Below are positions 12,543 to 24,438 of a DNA stretch of 64,000 nucleotides, piece by piece. Under the pieces are notes generated by a model. That model worked only from the letters and a program-made list of their open reading frames with translations, was not told the origin of the DNA and did no database searches. The stretch is from Odiellus spinosus (lineage: Eukaryota > Arthropoda > Arachnida > Opiliones > Phalangiidae): NCBI GenBank assembly GCA_963920705.1, contig OY987231.1, forward strand, positions 18,949,024 to 19,013,023. The letters are read 5' to 3'. Numbering within the stretch: position 1 is the stretch's first letter; each line of letters begins with the position of its first letter. Both the position numbers and the translations under genes were made by a program.

Positions 12543-12879
12543 CAGAAACCGATGAAACCCTCCTTTGAAGTCTATTACTCCCGGGTCTTGTCTACCCCAC
12601 TCTGTATGGGTTAGTCTCAAAATCGCGATTCGTACGGCTCCTAACGGTAGATATTTTCGGAGCGGGAGTTCGTCCAGTGAATATCTCTAGCAACCTTTGA
12701 GTTCGTCAACCAAACGTCGTCGTATATGGAGAGAGAGAATTTCCAATTTTCCGTAGACAGGGAGGTATGAAGTAGGACCCCTCTGATCTCGTAAAATTGG
12801 GAATTTTACCAATACAGAGAGGAGCGTTTTATGGAACATTAGAATAGTAGACTTCAGAGGAGGGTTTCATCGGCTTCTG
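12543..12879 (-). mobile_element. Family A MITE, copy A4
   Basis: 337 bp, subfamily a1. The left terminus has CAGAAACC for CAGAAGCC, as in A14. No target duplication is visible, and several substitutions are private to this copy, so it looks like an older insertion. Confidence 0.92.
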
Positions 12880-13690
12880 ATAAAATGTAATGTTTTTCAC
12901 GATATCCTTGATACATCTAATTGACTTTGACATAAAAAATTACATTAAGAAAGAGGCTCTTAACGAAACCAAACACGAATAACTATTGAAAAGTAGCCTC
13001 CTATAGTCAATTTAAAATGTTGAACTTTGACCCTTTTATCAATTTGTTCACTTTTAGTTCAGAAAGTTTTTAATAAAAATGGTCATTTAGTTCATTTTAC
13101 CCCAGCAAACCGAATATTACCATTACCTTTGTAATTGATCACGCTTTTTTGAACTCTAGATAAGATTTAGGCAATAGTTAATTTTATTTGATGCAAACTC
13201 AAAATGGAATAAGCTAAGTACTCGGCGATGGTATTGGATGGTTTTCCCGCTGCTATGGCTTATATGCTTCTTTGCCATTAATTGCTAGTATCCATGCACC
13301 TGGTAAGAAGGATTCCGCGGGGGTTCTCTAATGAAGAACTCGTCCCGCCCACCTCTTTTTCCTTCAAAATTGTTTTCTCTTAGGAAATAAAAGTCCCGGG
13401 ATCCGCGCTATATATAGGGCTTCGAAAAGGTCGCGTCGCCTCATTACCCTTTTCGCTTCAATAAAGACTTTTGCCGCTTCGGATTTATTCCTTCGGGCAG
13501 ATCTACATACGTATCAACTTTTAACTTTCAACTTCTCGACGATCAATGTTTTAGTAGTTAATATACGCTCGAAATTTACTTTTATCCTTAACGCTTCGAG
13601 TGTTCTTGACTTCTTGTTCGTGGAAACGATTAATTAATGCCAATACACAAACGACGCGTTAAAGGCTTTAGAAATTTAGCTTCACGATCT
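12880..13690. other. Intergenic; TATA-like promoter candidate near 13,412
   Basis: A GC-richer patch (13,300-13,500) contains GCGCTATATATAGGGCTTCG. About 30 bp downstream lies CGTCGCCTCATTACCC, the spacing expected of a TATA-dependent start. No ORF follows, so the assignment is only suggestive. Confidence 0.25.
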
Positions 13691-14510
13691 TGGAAAAATT
13701 GTGAAGTAGCTTAATACTATCAACAAAGGGCCAGGTAGAACTACTAGCCCATCACTTAAAACGTGGATTAATCAACCTCACAGGGATAATTCACTCTGGT
13801 ACGATTTGCTATACTAGTAGTTGAAGATGTTTCTTTCAAACATGGCTGCCAAACATTTTATCCGGCCCCTCAATTTTACCCCCTTACCGATACCAAGAAG
13901 GATCAGATAAGGAGAGGAAAAGTGGGAACAGCGCGGCTCCTACTGCGTCGGCCTAAACTCCCACTCTGGGAGAACGGGGGACAGACGGGGGTAGAGATGC
14001 TTCGTGGTAAATTGTTGTCACGTGGGTAAAACGAATCCTTTATGAGACGCGCTAGCTAGCGACCACGTGACAACAGTTTACCTCGAGAATTTCCTATCCC
14101 CCCTTTCCACCCGAGTGGGAGGTTGGCTCTTCTCTCTCTAACTCAACGCAGCCCCACTTTTCCTCTCCTTATCTGATCCTTCTTGCCGATACAAATCCGG
14201 AAGTCATCCACGAGAGCATCGTCTGCTTTAGAGTTTTTTTTCCCCTTCAATATTTCATCCCGTGTATCGGTAGCTAGAAACTTCCGGTGTAGACAATTTT
14301 TGTCACTAGGGTGCGATTCGAACAATCATTTTACCAGAGTGAATTATCCCTGTGAGGTTGATTTATCCATGCTTAAAACTAGCCAAAAAAAAAGTCATCA
14401 CCCCTGTCTGGCTCGAGTGATTTGGACTCGATATTTTGAGTCGGGAGAGAGGGACGAAATTTAGGCGGGCCGCGCTTGGCTATATTGTCTTCCCCCTCCA
14501 ACTCCCAAAC
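13691..14510 (+). mobile_element. Family E element (E1) with internal inverted arms, interrupted by H1
   Basis: The left part (GTAGCTTAATACTATCAAC, GGCCAGGTAGA) matches 47,169-47,203 directly. The right part (14,385-14,505: GTCATCACCCCTGTCTGG, GAGTCGGGAGAGAGGGA, TTTAGGCGGG) matches 47,285-47,415 on the opposite strand. Two arms, 13,763-13,805 and 14,331-14,373, are inverted copies of each other (AACCTCACAGGGATAATTCA) and flank the H1 MITE. Ends are not precisely defined. Confidence 0.6.
13894..14185 (+). mobile_element. Family H MITE, copy H1
   Basis: 292 bp with inverted termini beginning CAAGAAGGATCAGATAAGG (more than 30 bp complementary), flanked by a perfect 7-bp duplication CCGATAC. The centre holds an inner dyad, AATTGTTGTCACGTG / CACGTGACAACAGTTT. 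Non-coding. A near-identical copy lies at 58,561-58,859. Confidence 0.93.
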
Positions 14511-14989
14511 TCAAAACTTCGGCTGAAGAAGGACCACGGTCCGAAAGCTCCCGACAAATAAAAAGTTCTAATAACCGCCATGAAGTATCCGTCTTTTAAT
14601 TAATAAGAAATAATATTATATTCACCATGGCAAATAAATTTTCGATTTATGATCAAAACTCTTTATTTACACCGTCTGTGGCCGCTAGAATGTCTCGAAT
14701 AAAAATCTGCCGGTACATTTATCTGGACCTTTGCTGTTAGTATTAAGCAACAGGGCGTTGTTTAATTTTCTGATATAAAGTGATAGACTTTTGCCGTAAT
14801 TAATAACATTTATTTGGGAAGTCATTTAAAATATAGTGTTAAAAGTACATGAGACTGTTTTTACATACCCATGACGTTGGTTTTACTTTTCATTTTCATT
14901 GTGTTTTCATAAAATAACGAAAGAAATTAGCTTTCCAAGTGAGAAACTTTCTTTCTAATTTGGTTAAATACCTTCTGATCTAATATATA
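14511..14989. other. Intergenic, no feature supported
   Basis: AT-rich; nothing recognised. Confidence 0.35.
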
Positions 14990-15241
14990 TCAAATGAAAT
15001 AACTGAATAGGCCGTCGTTTGATGACCAACGTCTTAGGCGTCAAACACTAACCTATTCTCTTAATAATAGGACATTACAAGCACTGCTGAAGGCTGAAAT
15101 ATTATGATTGGTCCGAATTTATATTTACTTTTATATTTTTACCAAAATTTAGAAATTAATTTCAACACCAAAAACGTTTGTAAAAATTGTGAAAAAATTC
15201 AAAAGCTGTTCCATTTAATTTAGCTCCAAGTTTCCCTTTAA
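14990..15241 (+). mobile_element. Family C MITE, copy C2 (5' truncated)
   Basis: Matches the central and right parts of the complete C3 copy: CGTTTGATGACCAACGTC, GGACATTACAAGCACTGCTG, TATGATTGGTCCGAATTTA, then TTTAGCTCCAAGTTTCCC ending at TTAA. The left ~125 bp is absent. Confidence 0.85.
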
Positions 15242-15424
15242 AAATTGACTAGGCATACATCCAGGATATCGATAAACTAACGAATAACATATTCCGGTAT
15301 ATTACTATAAGAGCCCGCAAGAACCAACATTTATATCTTTATTCCATCAGTAAGAGATTATATTTTGTATGTTTACCACGCATTACTACTATACTTTATA
15401 TAGTTTTTATATTTTAGGGAAAAC

Positions 15425-15761
15425 CAGAAGCCGATGAAACCTCCCTTTGAAGTCTATTACTCCCTGGTCTTGTCTACCCCTCTCTGTATGGGTTAGTTTC
15501 AAAAAGCGCGATTCGTACGCCTCCTAACGGTAGATATTTTCGAAGCGGGAGTTCGTCGAGCGAATATCTCTAGCAGCCTCGGAGTTCGTCAAAAAAACGT
15601 CGTCGTTTGTGGAGAGAGACAATTTCCAATTTTTCGTAGACAGGGGGCATGAAGTAGGACCCCTCCGATCTCGTAAAATTAGGAATTTTACCCATACAGA
15701 GAGGAGCGCTATACGGAACATTAGAGTAGTAGACTTCAAAGGAGGGTTTCATCGGCTTCTG
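15425..15761 (-). mobile_element. Family A MITE, copy A5
   Basis: 337 bp, subfamily a1, perfect 7-bp target duplication GGAAAAC. Confidence 0.95.
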
Positions 15762-16557
15762 GGAAAACCTATAACCGTGTTCCCTAACTTTGCTTTCGTA
15801 TCTTGTAAAACTAGTTTTTTCCGTTAACCATTTACGCAACAACTTTTTCTTCCACCCTCCCACCCTCTCGAAGAAGCAAACCGAACTTAAACCCCTGTTG
15901 AGCGCAAAATGCATTAAAGGTGTTTTTTTTTTCTCTTCCATCGAGGTTTGATAGGATATTACCAGTACCAGCATTTTCTTTTGATAATACTGGACCCCTC
16001 TGCGAGTGACATATTTTATCCTTATATAGCTGTGGGCCGCGTCAGTCCAACTTCTCTAGCCACACTGGGAGGCTAAAAGGAAAACCATGTTGTCGCGGTT
16101 TCGCCAAGGGTCGTATATATATATACGCTCACTAAGATGGGCTAGAATCTTTTACTTTACGTTAGTTTACAACTCCCGAAGCTATATTCATTCGAGGTCA
16201 AACTGAAACTAACTTTATAACTTTCGTGGAAATACAACTTAACTGTTTCCATTTCTTTTATTTTATTTCCTACTAGCTTCGCCCCATGGTCCAATGAATT
16301 TTTTTATTTCCGACGAGGAATATCTCTCGCCTTTCATACTCGAAAGTCGTATATTTAGTGAGATGAGGGTGGATTAGTATGCCAACAAAAATGAAATGAG
16401 CTGGAAAGGAAAGACAAATTATTGTGAGAACATTTTAGACGGACTAAAACTTTAGTTTTCACTATAGCGAGCGTTTTCAATCAAGATTTTTTTTGGACCA
16501 AAACTTTTTCGTCATAACATAAAAATCCTGATTGAAAACGGAGCTTTATGACGTGTT
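15762..16557. other. Intergenic, no feature supported
   Basis: Pyrimidine-rich patches and a TA run near 16,115. No gene seen. Confidence 0.35.
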
Positions 16558-17030
16558 CAGGGTGAACATTTTTCCTATATTTCCTATTTTTTTCCTATAT
16601 TTTCACCTCCTTCCTATTTAATGGCAATTCCTATAATCTCCTATATTTGTACTCAAAATATCTACTTAAGGGTAAAGTTAGTAATTATACTGTTAGCTGT
16701 GGCTGTATAAGATTATTTTAGCTTAACTGTACATTTTCTAGTTAAAATAGTCTGTAAAATTCCATACTATTTAAGCAATTGGATCATATTAATACCATGT
16801 TTAAACCGGTGGCGAGAGTTGTGATGCAATAATAAACATGGTTCCTACTTTTAATTATTTTCCTATTTTATCATATATTTTACACTAATTTCTTCCTATT
16901 TTATCATATATTTTACACTAATTTCTTCCTATTATATCCTATATTTTAAATAAAATTCTTCCTATATTTTCCTATCTTCCGCAAAGAAATTTCCTTTTAT
17001 AGGATTTTCAAATTTTCAGTGGTCACCCTG
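16558..17030 (+). mobile_element. Family D inverted-repeat element, copy D2
   Basis: Starts CAGGGTGAACATTTTTCC and ends GTGGTCACCCTG. The arms are rich in TTCCTATA/TATAGGA phrases. The interior (GCTGTGGCTGTATAAGATT, GTTTAAACCGGTGGCGAGAG) is shared with D3. Its left flank CGTGTT reappears to the right of D3, not to the right of D2. Confidence 0.88.
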
Positions 17031-17882
17031 ACCTAGGCATAAACCGATTGCACCATTAGAAAGAAGGTATTTCCTAGATTAATTTAAAATAATCAAATTA
17101 ACATGAGCCATTCGTTAAAGACTATTTCGCCGCTGATGGAAATCTAGCAAAAATCCAAAAATGACCCCTATCTTGAAAAGGCCGTAACTTTTTTATTTTA
17201 ACACCTAGGCATAAACCGATTGCACCATTAGAAAGAAGGTATTTCTTAGATTAATCTAAAATAATCAAATTAACATGAGCCACTCGTTAAAGACTATTTC
17301 GCCACTGATGGAAATCTAGCAAAAATCCAAAAATGACCCCTATCTTGAAAAGGCCGTAACTTTTTTATTTTAACACCTAGGCATAAACCGATTGCACCAT
17401 TAGAAAGAAGGTATTTCTTAGATTAATCTAAAATAATCAAATTAACATGAGCCACTCGTTAAAGACTATTTCGCCGCTGATGGAAATCTAGCAAAAATCC
17501 AAAAATGACCCCTATCTTGAAAAGGCCGTAACTTTTTTATTTTAACACCTAGGCATAAACCGATTGCACCATTAGAAAGAAAATATTTCCTAGATTAATT
17601 TAAAATAATCAAATTAACATCAGCCACTCGTTAAAGACTATTTCGCCGCTGATGGAAATCTAGCAAAAATCCAAAAATTACCCCTATCTTGAAAAGGCCG
17701 TAACTTTTTTATTTTAACACCTAGGCATAAACCGATTGCACCATTAGAAAGAAGGTATTTCCTAGATTAATTTAAAATAATCAAATTAACATGAGCCACT
17801 CGTTAAAGACTATTTCGACACTGATGGAAATGTAGCAAAAATCCAAAAATGACCCCTATCTTTTTTTTATTTTAACACCTAG
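17031..17882 (+). repeat. Satellite array, ~172-bp unit, about five copies
   Basis: TAGGCATAAACCGATTGCAC recurs with spacings of 171-173 bp (aaaccg at 17,041, 17,213, 17,385, 17,558 and 17,729). Units are 95% or more alike by eye. Both edges fall at ACCTAG, where they meet D elements. The same satellite occupies 1-400. Confidence 0.95.
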
Positions 17883-18272
17883 CAGGGTGACCACTTTTCC
17901 TTTATTTCCTATTTTTTCCTATATTCTCCTATAATTTAATGTCAATTCCTATAATCTCCTTTATTTCTACTCAAAATCTCTAGTTAAGGGTAAAGTTATA
18001 AATTATACTGTCAGCTGTGGCTGTATAAGATTATTTTAGCTTAACTGTTAAAATAGTCTGTAAAATTAAGCAATTGGATCATATTAATACCATGTTTAAA
18101 CCGGTGGCGAGAGTTGTGATGCAATAATAAAAGTGGTTCCTACTTTTAATTAATTATTTTCCTATTTTATCATATATTTTACACTTATTTCTTCCTATTT
18201 TATCCTATATTTTACATAAAATTCTTCCTATATTTCCTCTATAGGATTTTCAAATTTTTAGTGGTCACCCTG
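17883..18272 (+). mobile_element. Family D inverted-repeat element, copy D3
   Basis: 390 bp from CAGGGTGACCAC to GTGGTCACCCTG, in the same orientation as D2 and lacking some TTCCTATTTTATCATATA repetitions present in D2. The right flank CGTGTT equals the left flank of D2. Confidence 0.9.
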
Positions 18273-19109
18273 CGTGTTTTGCATTACCCTCGTAAAATGT
18301 TTCCACGTACCAAATGGTCCATTATGAAGGCTAGTGGAAACTAAACTTTAGGCGTAACTGAGAGACATAAATACAGACAAGAATAAACATTTTCCAAGGC
18401 TCTAATGCCAGCATCGAAAAAGTATAGATCATATATATGAACTTACCTTACTTTCAAATAAATTAGATAAAAAACTATTTAGCAATGGGCTAGAATTATG
18501 TTGATTGATTGATAAAAGCTAAATGTCCCCTCGATTAGAATTACTTAAAGGTTAGTTTGACGTCACCTGACGCTACTCGAACTACAGATACTCTAAAAAT
18601 CCGCCATTTCGACCGTATATATAGGAGTTGGGCAAAATACTTCATTATCATATTTCTATAAAAATATACAAGTTATCAAAATTGCATATATCCTTCGACA
18701 TATTTTGTAAGCTCTTTGATGCTGATTAGCCAAGTTTTTTTTATTTTTTTTTTTCAGTTTATGAATATTTATTCGGCAAACCACGAAAGGATTTAAAAAT
18801 AATTTTTTTTTGGCGTTTTAGTTAAAGAACCCTGAATTTTAAAAACCAAAATCATGTCCAAAATGTTTAGCAACGGATAAATAGTCATTGAATTTGACAT
18901 TTTCCGTCGTTTCTCGGTATTTCAACTATTATAAAAAGAGAAATTTCTTTAAACCCATAAAATATAATGCTTTTTCACTCTATACGAAATCTTTCATTCA
19001 TTCTTAATATTTATGCTCTATTCTTTTATTTTCTTTAAAAATAAGCTTAAACCATCAATCCATATCAAGTAAAGTTTCGCCAACTGAGTTAAAAAGTATT
19101 CAATATATG
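18273..19109. other. Intergenic, no feature supported
   Basis: AT-rich with T-runs; nothing recognisable. Confidence 0.35.
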
Positions 19110-19446
19110 CAGAAGCCGATGAAACCCTCCTTTGAAGTCTACTACTATAATGTTCCATATAGCGCTCCTCTCTGTATGGGTAAAAATCGCGATTTTACGA
19201 GATCGGAGGGGTCCTACTTCATTCCCCCCTGTCTACGGAAATTTGGAAATTCTCTCTCTCCACAAACGACGACTTTTTTTGATGAACTCCAAGGCTGCTA
19301 GAGATATTCGCAAGACGAACTCCCGCTCCGAAAATATCTACCGTTAGGAGGCGTACCAATCGCGCTTTTTGAAACTAACCCATACAGAGAGGGGTAGACA
19401 AGACCCGGAAGTAATAGACTTCAAAGGAGGGTTTCATCGGCTTCTG
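19110..19446 (+). mobile_element. Family A MITE, copy A6
   Basis: 337 bp, subfamily a1, imperfect 7-bp duplication (ATATATG / ATATAAG). Confidence 0.94.
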
Positions 19447-20994
19447 ATATAAGAAATATAACGCAGCGTATAGGGTTTTGAAAGAAATACAAACATGACC
19501 CAAAGTTTTCAAACTGATTTGTTTTCAATAACATAAAGTTATTTCTCTTCTTAAACCAACATTATACTTCATTAACTATACTCTCTAGAATAAATAAAAA
19601 TAAGATAGTACCACGGTTCTTGTCTGCGGGCGCGGACAGAAGAGAGATTTTTTTCCTCGCTCGAGATAGTGACGGTAAAAGATTACCTCATCAAAATCGA
19701 TTTTTATTGGCTGGTTATATCACGTGTCTTTAAGAACGTGTTTTCTACGATCTGGGTCCTATACTTTTTGTTCGTTTATTTGTTTTAAAATAAACTTTAC
19801 CGTAAAAGTATTTACTTTGTCCGATAATCGACTAAGGTTAAGTCGAAGGATGATACTCCAATGTAAGAGGAAACTTGTAGACTCTGTCTACAAACATACA
19901 AAATGATCTATATTTTAAATACACAACTAAAAATACCAATAAGCCTATATTGGTCTATCGTCTACTCTTAAAGTTTAAGGCTTTGGGTTAAATTCGAGTA
20001 TAGGGGAAGCGGAAATGAGCTTTCATTGCTTTTTACAAAGACTACTCCACACGTTTCCTAGTGAATTATTTAGCCAACAAATATATTTTAATATTTAAAG
20101 ATTTTAAGAGTTAGGAAACTATTTAACAATATTAAAGCAGATATACAAAATTATCCTAGTCGTTAAATTGTAACTTAAATTAAGATTTATATGGATTAAG
20201 ATTAAGCTAACAAGTCACAGAAATTAAATTTCTTTTTTATTTAAATAAATCAATAAAAAAATATTGATTTTTAGGCCAAGCGTATTAAAATTGTATTACA
20301 AGCAAGCGCCTGTTGAATCGTAAATGTCAAAAATTCATTTTCTCCCGCTCTATACATTCTCGTAACGAAATCCAATTGGGAGTCGTTAAAGCAACATAAA
20401 GCATACCCAGAATATACGTGTTTCCTCCACGGTATGCCTCTTTCCAAGAATCGCCTATGAACAAGGCTCGTCGAGTATTAACGATTACACCAGTAGCGAG
20501 AGAGCGCGTTGGGCTGTTGAGAAAGAGAATATAGTTTTGGAGTAGATTATGTTTTCTTAAAACTTAAAAATGTCTAAAGACATTGCAAATTTTTTCGTAT
20601 GGCATCAGTCTTGAACTTCCAAACCTCAGTTTAAAGCTACTAAAATTAACAAATATACAACTGGAGGCTAAAAATGTTTGGAAAACATATACATTCCAAA
20701 AGTTGATTTTTAGCGATTTCTTCCACTTTATGCGGTTGCTTTTGGGTGGTATTTTTAGTGAAAGTACTTAATCCTGACATAATTTATATAGGCATCGTTC
20801 AAACAGGTCATCAAGCGGAAAAATTTGATTTATTTATTCTGACATTTTACTTTTAAATGTTTTTTTTTAAAAACGCGACCACCCTGAGCTTTAAAATTTT
20901 GAAAAAATGTTTTTATTAGTCCGAAGTAACTTGAAATCTAATCCATATCCCATATGGTTAGTAAACCAATAATTATTTGCCAATATTTACGGTT
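19447..20994. other. Intergenic, no feature supported
   Basis: AT-rich. A lone CGACCACCCTG at about 20,876 resembles a family D terminus, but no partner end was found. Short ORFs are not supported. Confidence 0.35.
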
Positions 20995-21029
20995 ATGATG
21001 AACGTATATGGGATCTGCCACTCCTACAT

Positions 21030-21179
21030 CTATAATATCCCTGGTAGAGATGAGAGAGACGTTAAGAGAGAAAATCGTAGCATCCCCAATGAGGCATTTG
21101 GAGTCCGAGTTGGAGCAATTTGCGGCGTCCCAATAAAGCCGTCAAGCCGTCTCCCGAGGAATGGAACGTTCGCCGCCAT
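21030..21179 (-). CDS. Possible small ORF in a GC-rich patch (49 aa)
   Basis: ATG at 21,179 in a good start context (TTAATGGCGGCG) opens 49 codons beginning MAANVPFLGRRLDGF and ending at TAG. The surrounding 21,040-21,260 is clearly richer in G+C than its neighbours. The plus strand is also open (88 codons from ATG at 20,995), so the coding strand is ambiguous. No family is recognised. It could equally be an untranslated first exon or chance. Confidence 0.15.
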   Translation of the reverse strand: MAANVPFLGRRLDGFIGTPQIAPTRTPNASLGMLRFSLLTSLSSLPGIL

Positions 21180-21407
21180 TAATTTATCATTGTTGAAACA
21201 TTGCCCATACGGTCGACTCGGTTCCGGTACTAATCCAACAGAAAGAAAAATGTGGAAGTAGGCACGTATCGTTTAAAAATGCATTATTGCTCCCGGGATT
21301 AGACCATCATATCGGTACGAAGCGCGGGGAATTGTAGATACTTGTATCTGATTATTATTTGAAGTATATAGCTTTCCGCTTCTTTAACGTCCATATTATT
21401 ATTCTTC

Positions 21408-21849
21408 TTAAAGGGAGAATGCAACCTAATTACAAGTGATTTTTTTATCGATTCCTTATCGTTTAAATAGGCCTAATCCATCGATAAAAAGTTTACAATA
21501 CAAATATTAAACTAGAAATAAATTTAAAACTTACCCTGAAAATAGGCTTAGCGGGATTCATGGAGATCCTAAATTGCGTCCGTGTAAGGTCTAGCGACCA
21601 ATGAGCAAAGGCCCGTCGTTCACGCGAGATCTCCACGAGACTTACGTCGCGCGCGATTGGTCGCTAGACCTTACACGCGAGGAAAACAGGACCTCCATGA
21701 ATCCCACTAAGCCTATTTTCAGGGTAAGTTTTAAATTTATTTCTAGTTAAATATTTGTTTGTAAATATTTTCAGTAGTGGATTAGGCCTATTTAAACAAT
21801 AAGGAATCGATAAAAAATCACTTGTTGTTAGGTTGCATTCTCCCTTTAA
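21408..21849 (+). mobile_element. Family B foldback MITE, copy B3
   Basis: 442 bp including flanking TTAA. Termini TTAAAGGGAGAATGCAACCT and its complement; the two halves are complementary over almost their full length. The central loop is AATGAGCAAAGGCCCGTCG...GATCTCCACGAG, the younger variant shared with B4, B5, B6 and B10. Confidence 0.95.
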
Positions 21850-22903
21850 CTGGAATATGGTTTTAGGGCTATTTGCTTGTTTAAACTCATACCCTTAAGC
21901 TGAAAGTATATGTTTGGTCGTTCAGAATTTCAAATTAACGCGGTGTTTTTATTTTTACGGTACTTAAACATATTTCAAAAATGAGGAAAGTTTGGTGCGG
22001 TCCTTAAGAGACCAACTACCATATTGTTAAAACAATGAAACACTTGAAAGATTTTTTTCTTGTTGCTCGACTTCATTTTCTTGTTTGACTTGGTTTTCCT
22101 GTATAAAGTTATAAACAGGTAATTTACCCTGGTAAATTTAGGAGGTAAATTACCGGGTAAAGGTGTATTTACGGTTTGCTTTCGTAAAATTACCAAAATG
22201 GTGTAGTATAATTTAAAAGTGAACTTATTCCAATGAATAGGCTTTCAGATTTACCGTGATATTTGGTAATTCACGGGTGGTAAATTATCGACTCTCATCT
22301 CGAGCCAATTGATGAGAAACATTCACCTCAACATTTAAAAAGAAGCTCTTTTATAACAGATAATCCCTTTAAAATCATAGCAATTTCCGAAACGTATGTC
22401 GAGTTCGAATTTGCATAAATAGCCTCATATTCTGCCGTTTAGAATGTTTTTAATATATTTTTTTAAAGGGTCGTAACGCCAGCTTTTGATTTCCCAGGTG
22501 GCCCGATTCAATTTCGAGCGCGCAAAGTAAAAAAATAATAAATAATAATAATAATAATGGGAAGGGGGGGGGGGGAGGAAAAACAAAAAATTATATTTGC
22601 TTGGCCTCGCCCTTGTCTACCGATTTTACTACCTTTATTTGGTTTTTGCTTTGTCTCCTTATACTTTCGGTATAGAAAACAGGGAAAAATTGCCAATATT
22701 GTAAACATAATATGTCATTGACGTAATAGTACGTGTATGGAAACGTCGAGTCGAAATATTCTTTATGGTGTTCGAAACCAAATTGAATATACGAGCCCTT
22801 AAATTTACCTGATCATGCGCAAGGTAGTAAAATAGAATTGAACTTTACCAGAAGAGAATATTAGGAGAAGGTACCACTGTTTACGTATATCTCTCAGTGG
22901 TGT
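21850..22903. other. Intergenic with GGTAAATTACC cluster and microsatellite
   Basis: 22,110-22,290 holds repeated, inverted GGTAAATTACC-type phrases of unknown nature. (TAA)n lies at about 22,535-22,556, followed by a G-run of about 12. No gene seen. Confidence 0.4.
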
Positions 22904-23341
22904 TAAGCCTCGTTCATACATAGGCCTAAATGCGCTTCGTTGCGGTTCGATTTCTATAACTGGTTACCAAACCAACGTGAGAAATCAGTTCGTGTTGGTT
23001 CGGGAAGCAGCTTGGCCAAGTCGCTTCGGTTCAATCCGCTTTGAAAATAACGAGGCGGGGAGACAAATTTGCTGATTCTTAAAATAACGCGATTAAAATT
23101 ATACTTACTGTCAAATATTATTAACCAACGAGTTACAAACACGATTTACTAATTAGTTTGAGATAACTATTTAAAAATTTTAAATTCTGGGCATTTTTTA
23201 AAACGACGCTAAGCCTTGGCTTGGGTCGAACTGGGGCGAACGTCCGCGAACCGTCTTGTCAGCGTGTGAACCAGGGAAAACGGAAAACGCTTCGAACTGG
23301 TTTTAGAACCGATTTTGCCTTCAAGTGTGAACGAGGCTTTA
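22904..23341. mobile_element. Family L inverted-repeat element
   Basis: Left end TAAGCCTCGTTCATACATAG; complement of the right end TAAAGCCTCGTTCACACTTG. The interior is rich in inverted phrases built on GGTTCG/CGAACC. 438 bp, non-coding. It directly abuts the K2 element. Confidence 0.7.
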
Positions 23342-23342
23342 T

Positions 23343-23746
23343 AGCTGCGTCCATACTAGGCCTTGAAATCGATTTACACAGTTTCAAAACTTTGTGATCG
23401 AGAAACTGTCTATTCTAGAATCGATTTGATTCAATTTCTCTAAACTGCTGGGAAACCAGTTTCATACCAATTCAGTTTCAACAACCGATAGATGAAGCTA
23501 CGATAAATCGATTTCTTAATCGATTTGAAACGGTAAAGTCAAAACGATATTCAAATCGCCAGGAATCGTTCTAAGCTTCGCGCGTTAACGCATTTCTTTA
23601 TAAATCGATTTATTGTAGCTTCGTCTATCGTTTGTTGAAACCGAATCAGTATGAAACTGGTTCCCGAAGCAGTTTCGTTGAAATCGAATCTTATGACTCA
23701 CACGAAACGTTTTGAAACGGTTTAAATCGATTCCAAGGCCAAGTAG
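23343..23746. mobile_element. Family K inverted-repeat element, copy K2
   Basis: Left arm GCTGCGTCCATACTAGGCC; right arm ends TTCCAAGGCCAAGTAG. The two halves are inverted copies: CCAGTTTCATACCAATTC vs GAATCAGTATGAAACTGG, and ATCGATAAGAAATCG-type blocks. It is longer than K1 (7,621-7,883). Confidence 0.78.
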
Positions 23747-24101
23747 CTTAAATGTTAAGCATGCCCATCACCGCTGTTGGCACTGACATCGTGTCAGCAA
23801 ATCAAATAAGTTAAATTCAAACCTTCCCCGAGCTCTTGCGTATAAGAGTGCCTATAATCTGTTCTAATGCAGTGTAACATAAATCTTTAAAATAAATTCG
23901 TTTTGTTTGAATTAATATTTTACGGGTGTACTCTCTAGATTTCCCTCAAGCAGAGTTTGACATTTTCATGAAAAATTTTAACTTTAATTTAATTAAGAGC
24001 GGTTATAAGCGAGAATAAATTTATAAAAAGGTTAAAATTAAATGGAGCCTGAAGGGATCTTGGAGTTTAAAACGCGATAATCTGATTTTTATATTATTTA
24101 T

Positions 24102-24438
24102 CAGAAGCCGATGAAACCCTCCTTTGAAGTCTACTACTCCAATGTTCCATATAGCGCTCCTCTCTGTATGGGTAAAATTCCCAATTTTACGAGTTAGAAG
24201 GGGTCCTACTTCATCCCCCCTGTCTACGGAAAATTGGAAATTCTCTCTCTCCACAAACGACGACGTTTTTTGGACGAACTCCAAGGCTGCTAGAGATATT
24301 CGCTCGACGAGCTCCCACTCCGAAAACATCTACCGTTAGGAGGCGTACGAATCGCGCCTTTTCAGGATAACCCATACAGAGAGGGGTAGACAAGACCCGG
24401 GATTAATAGACTTCAAAGGAGGGTTTCATCGGCTTCTG
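24102..24438 (+). mobile_element. Family A MITE, copy A7
   Basis: 337 bp, subfamily a2, perfect 7-bp duplication TATTTAT. Confidence 0.95.

Noticed and set aside
14290..14345. tRNA-like TGCGATTCGAAC phrase
   Set aside because: Resembles a T-arm, but no matching acceptor, D or anticodon stems could be placed around it.
17031..17882. CRISPR-like repeat array
   Set aside because: Units are 172 bp and contiguous, with no unique spacers; the genome is eukaryotic.
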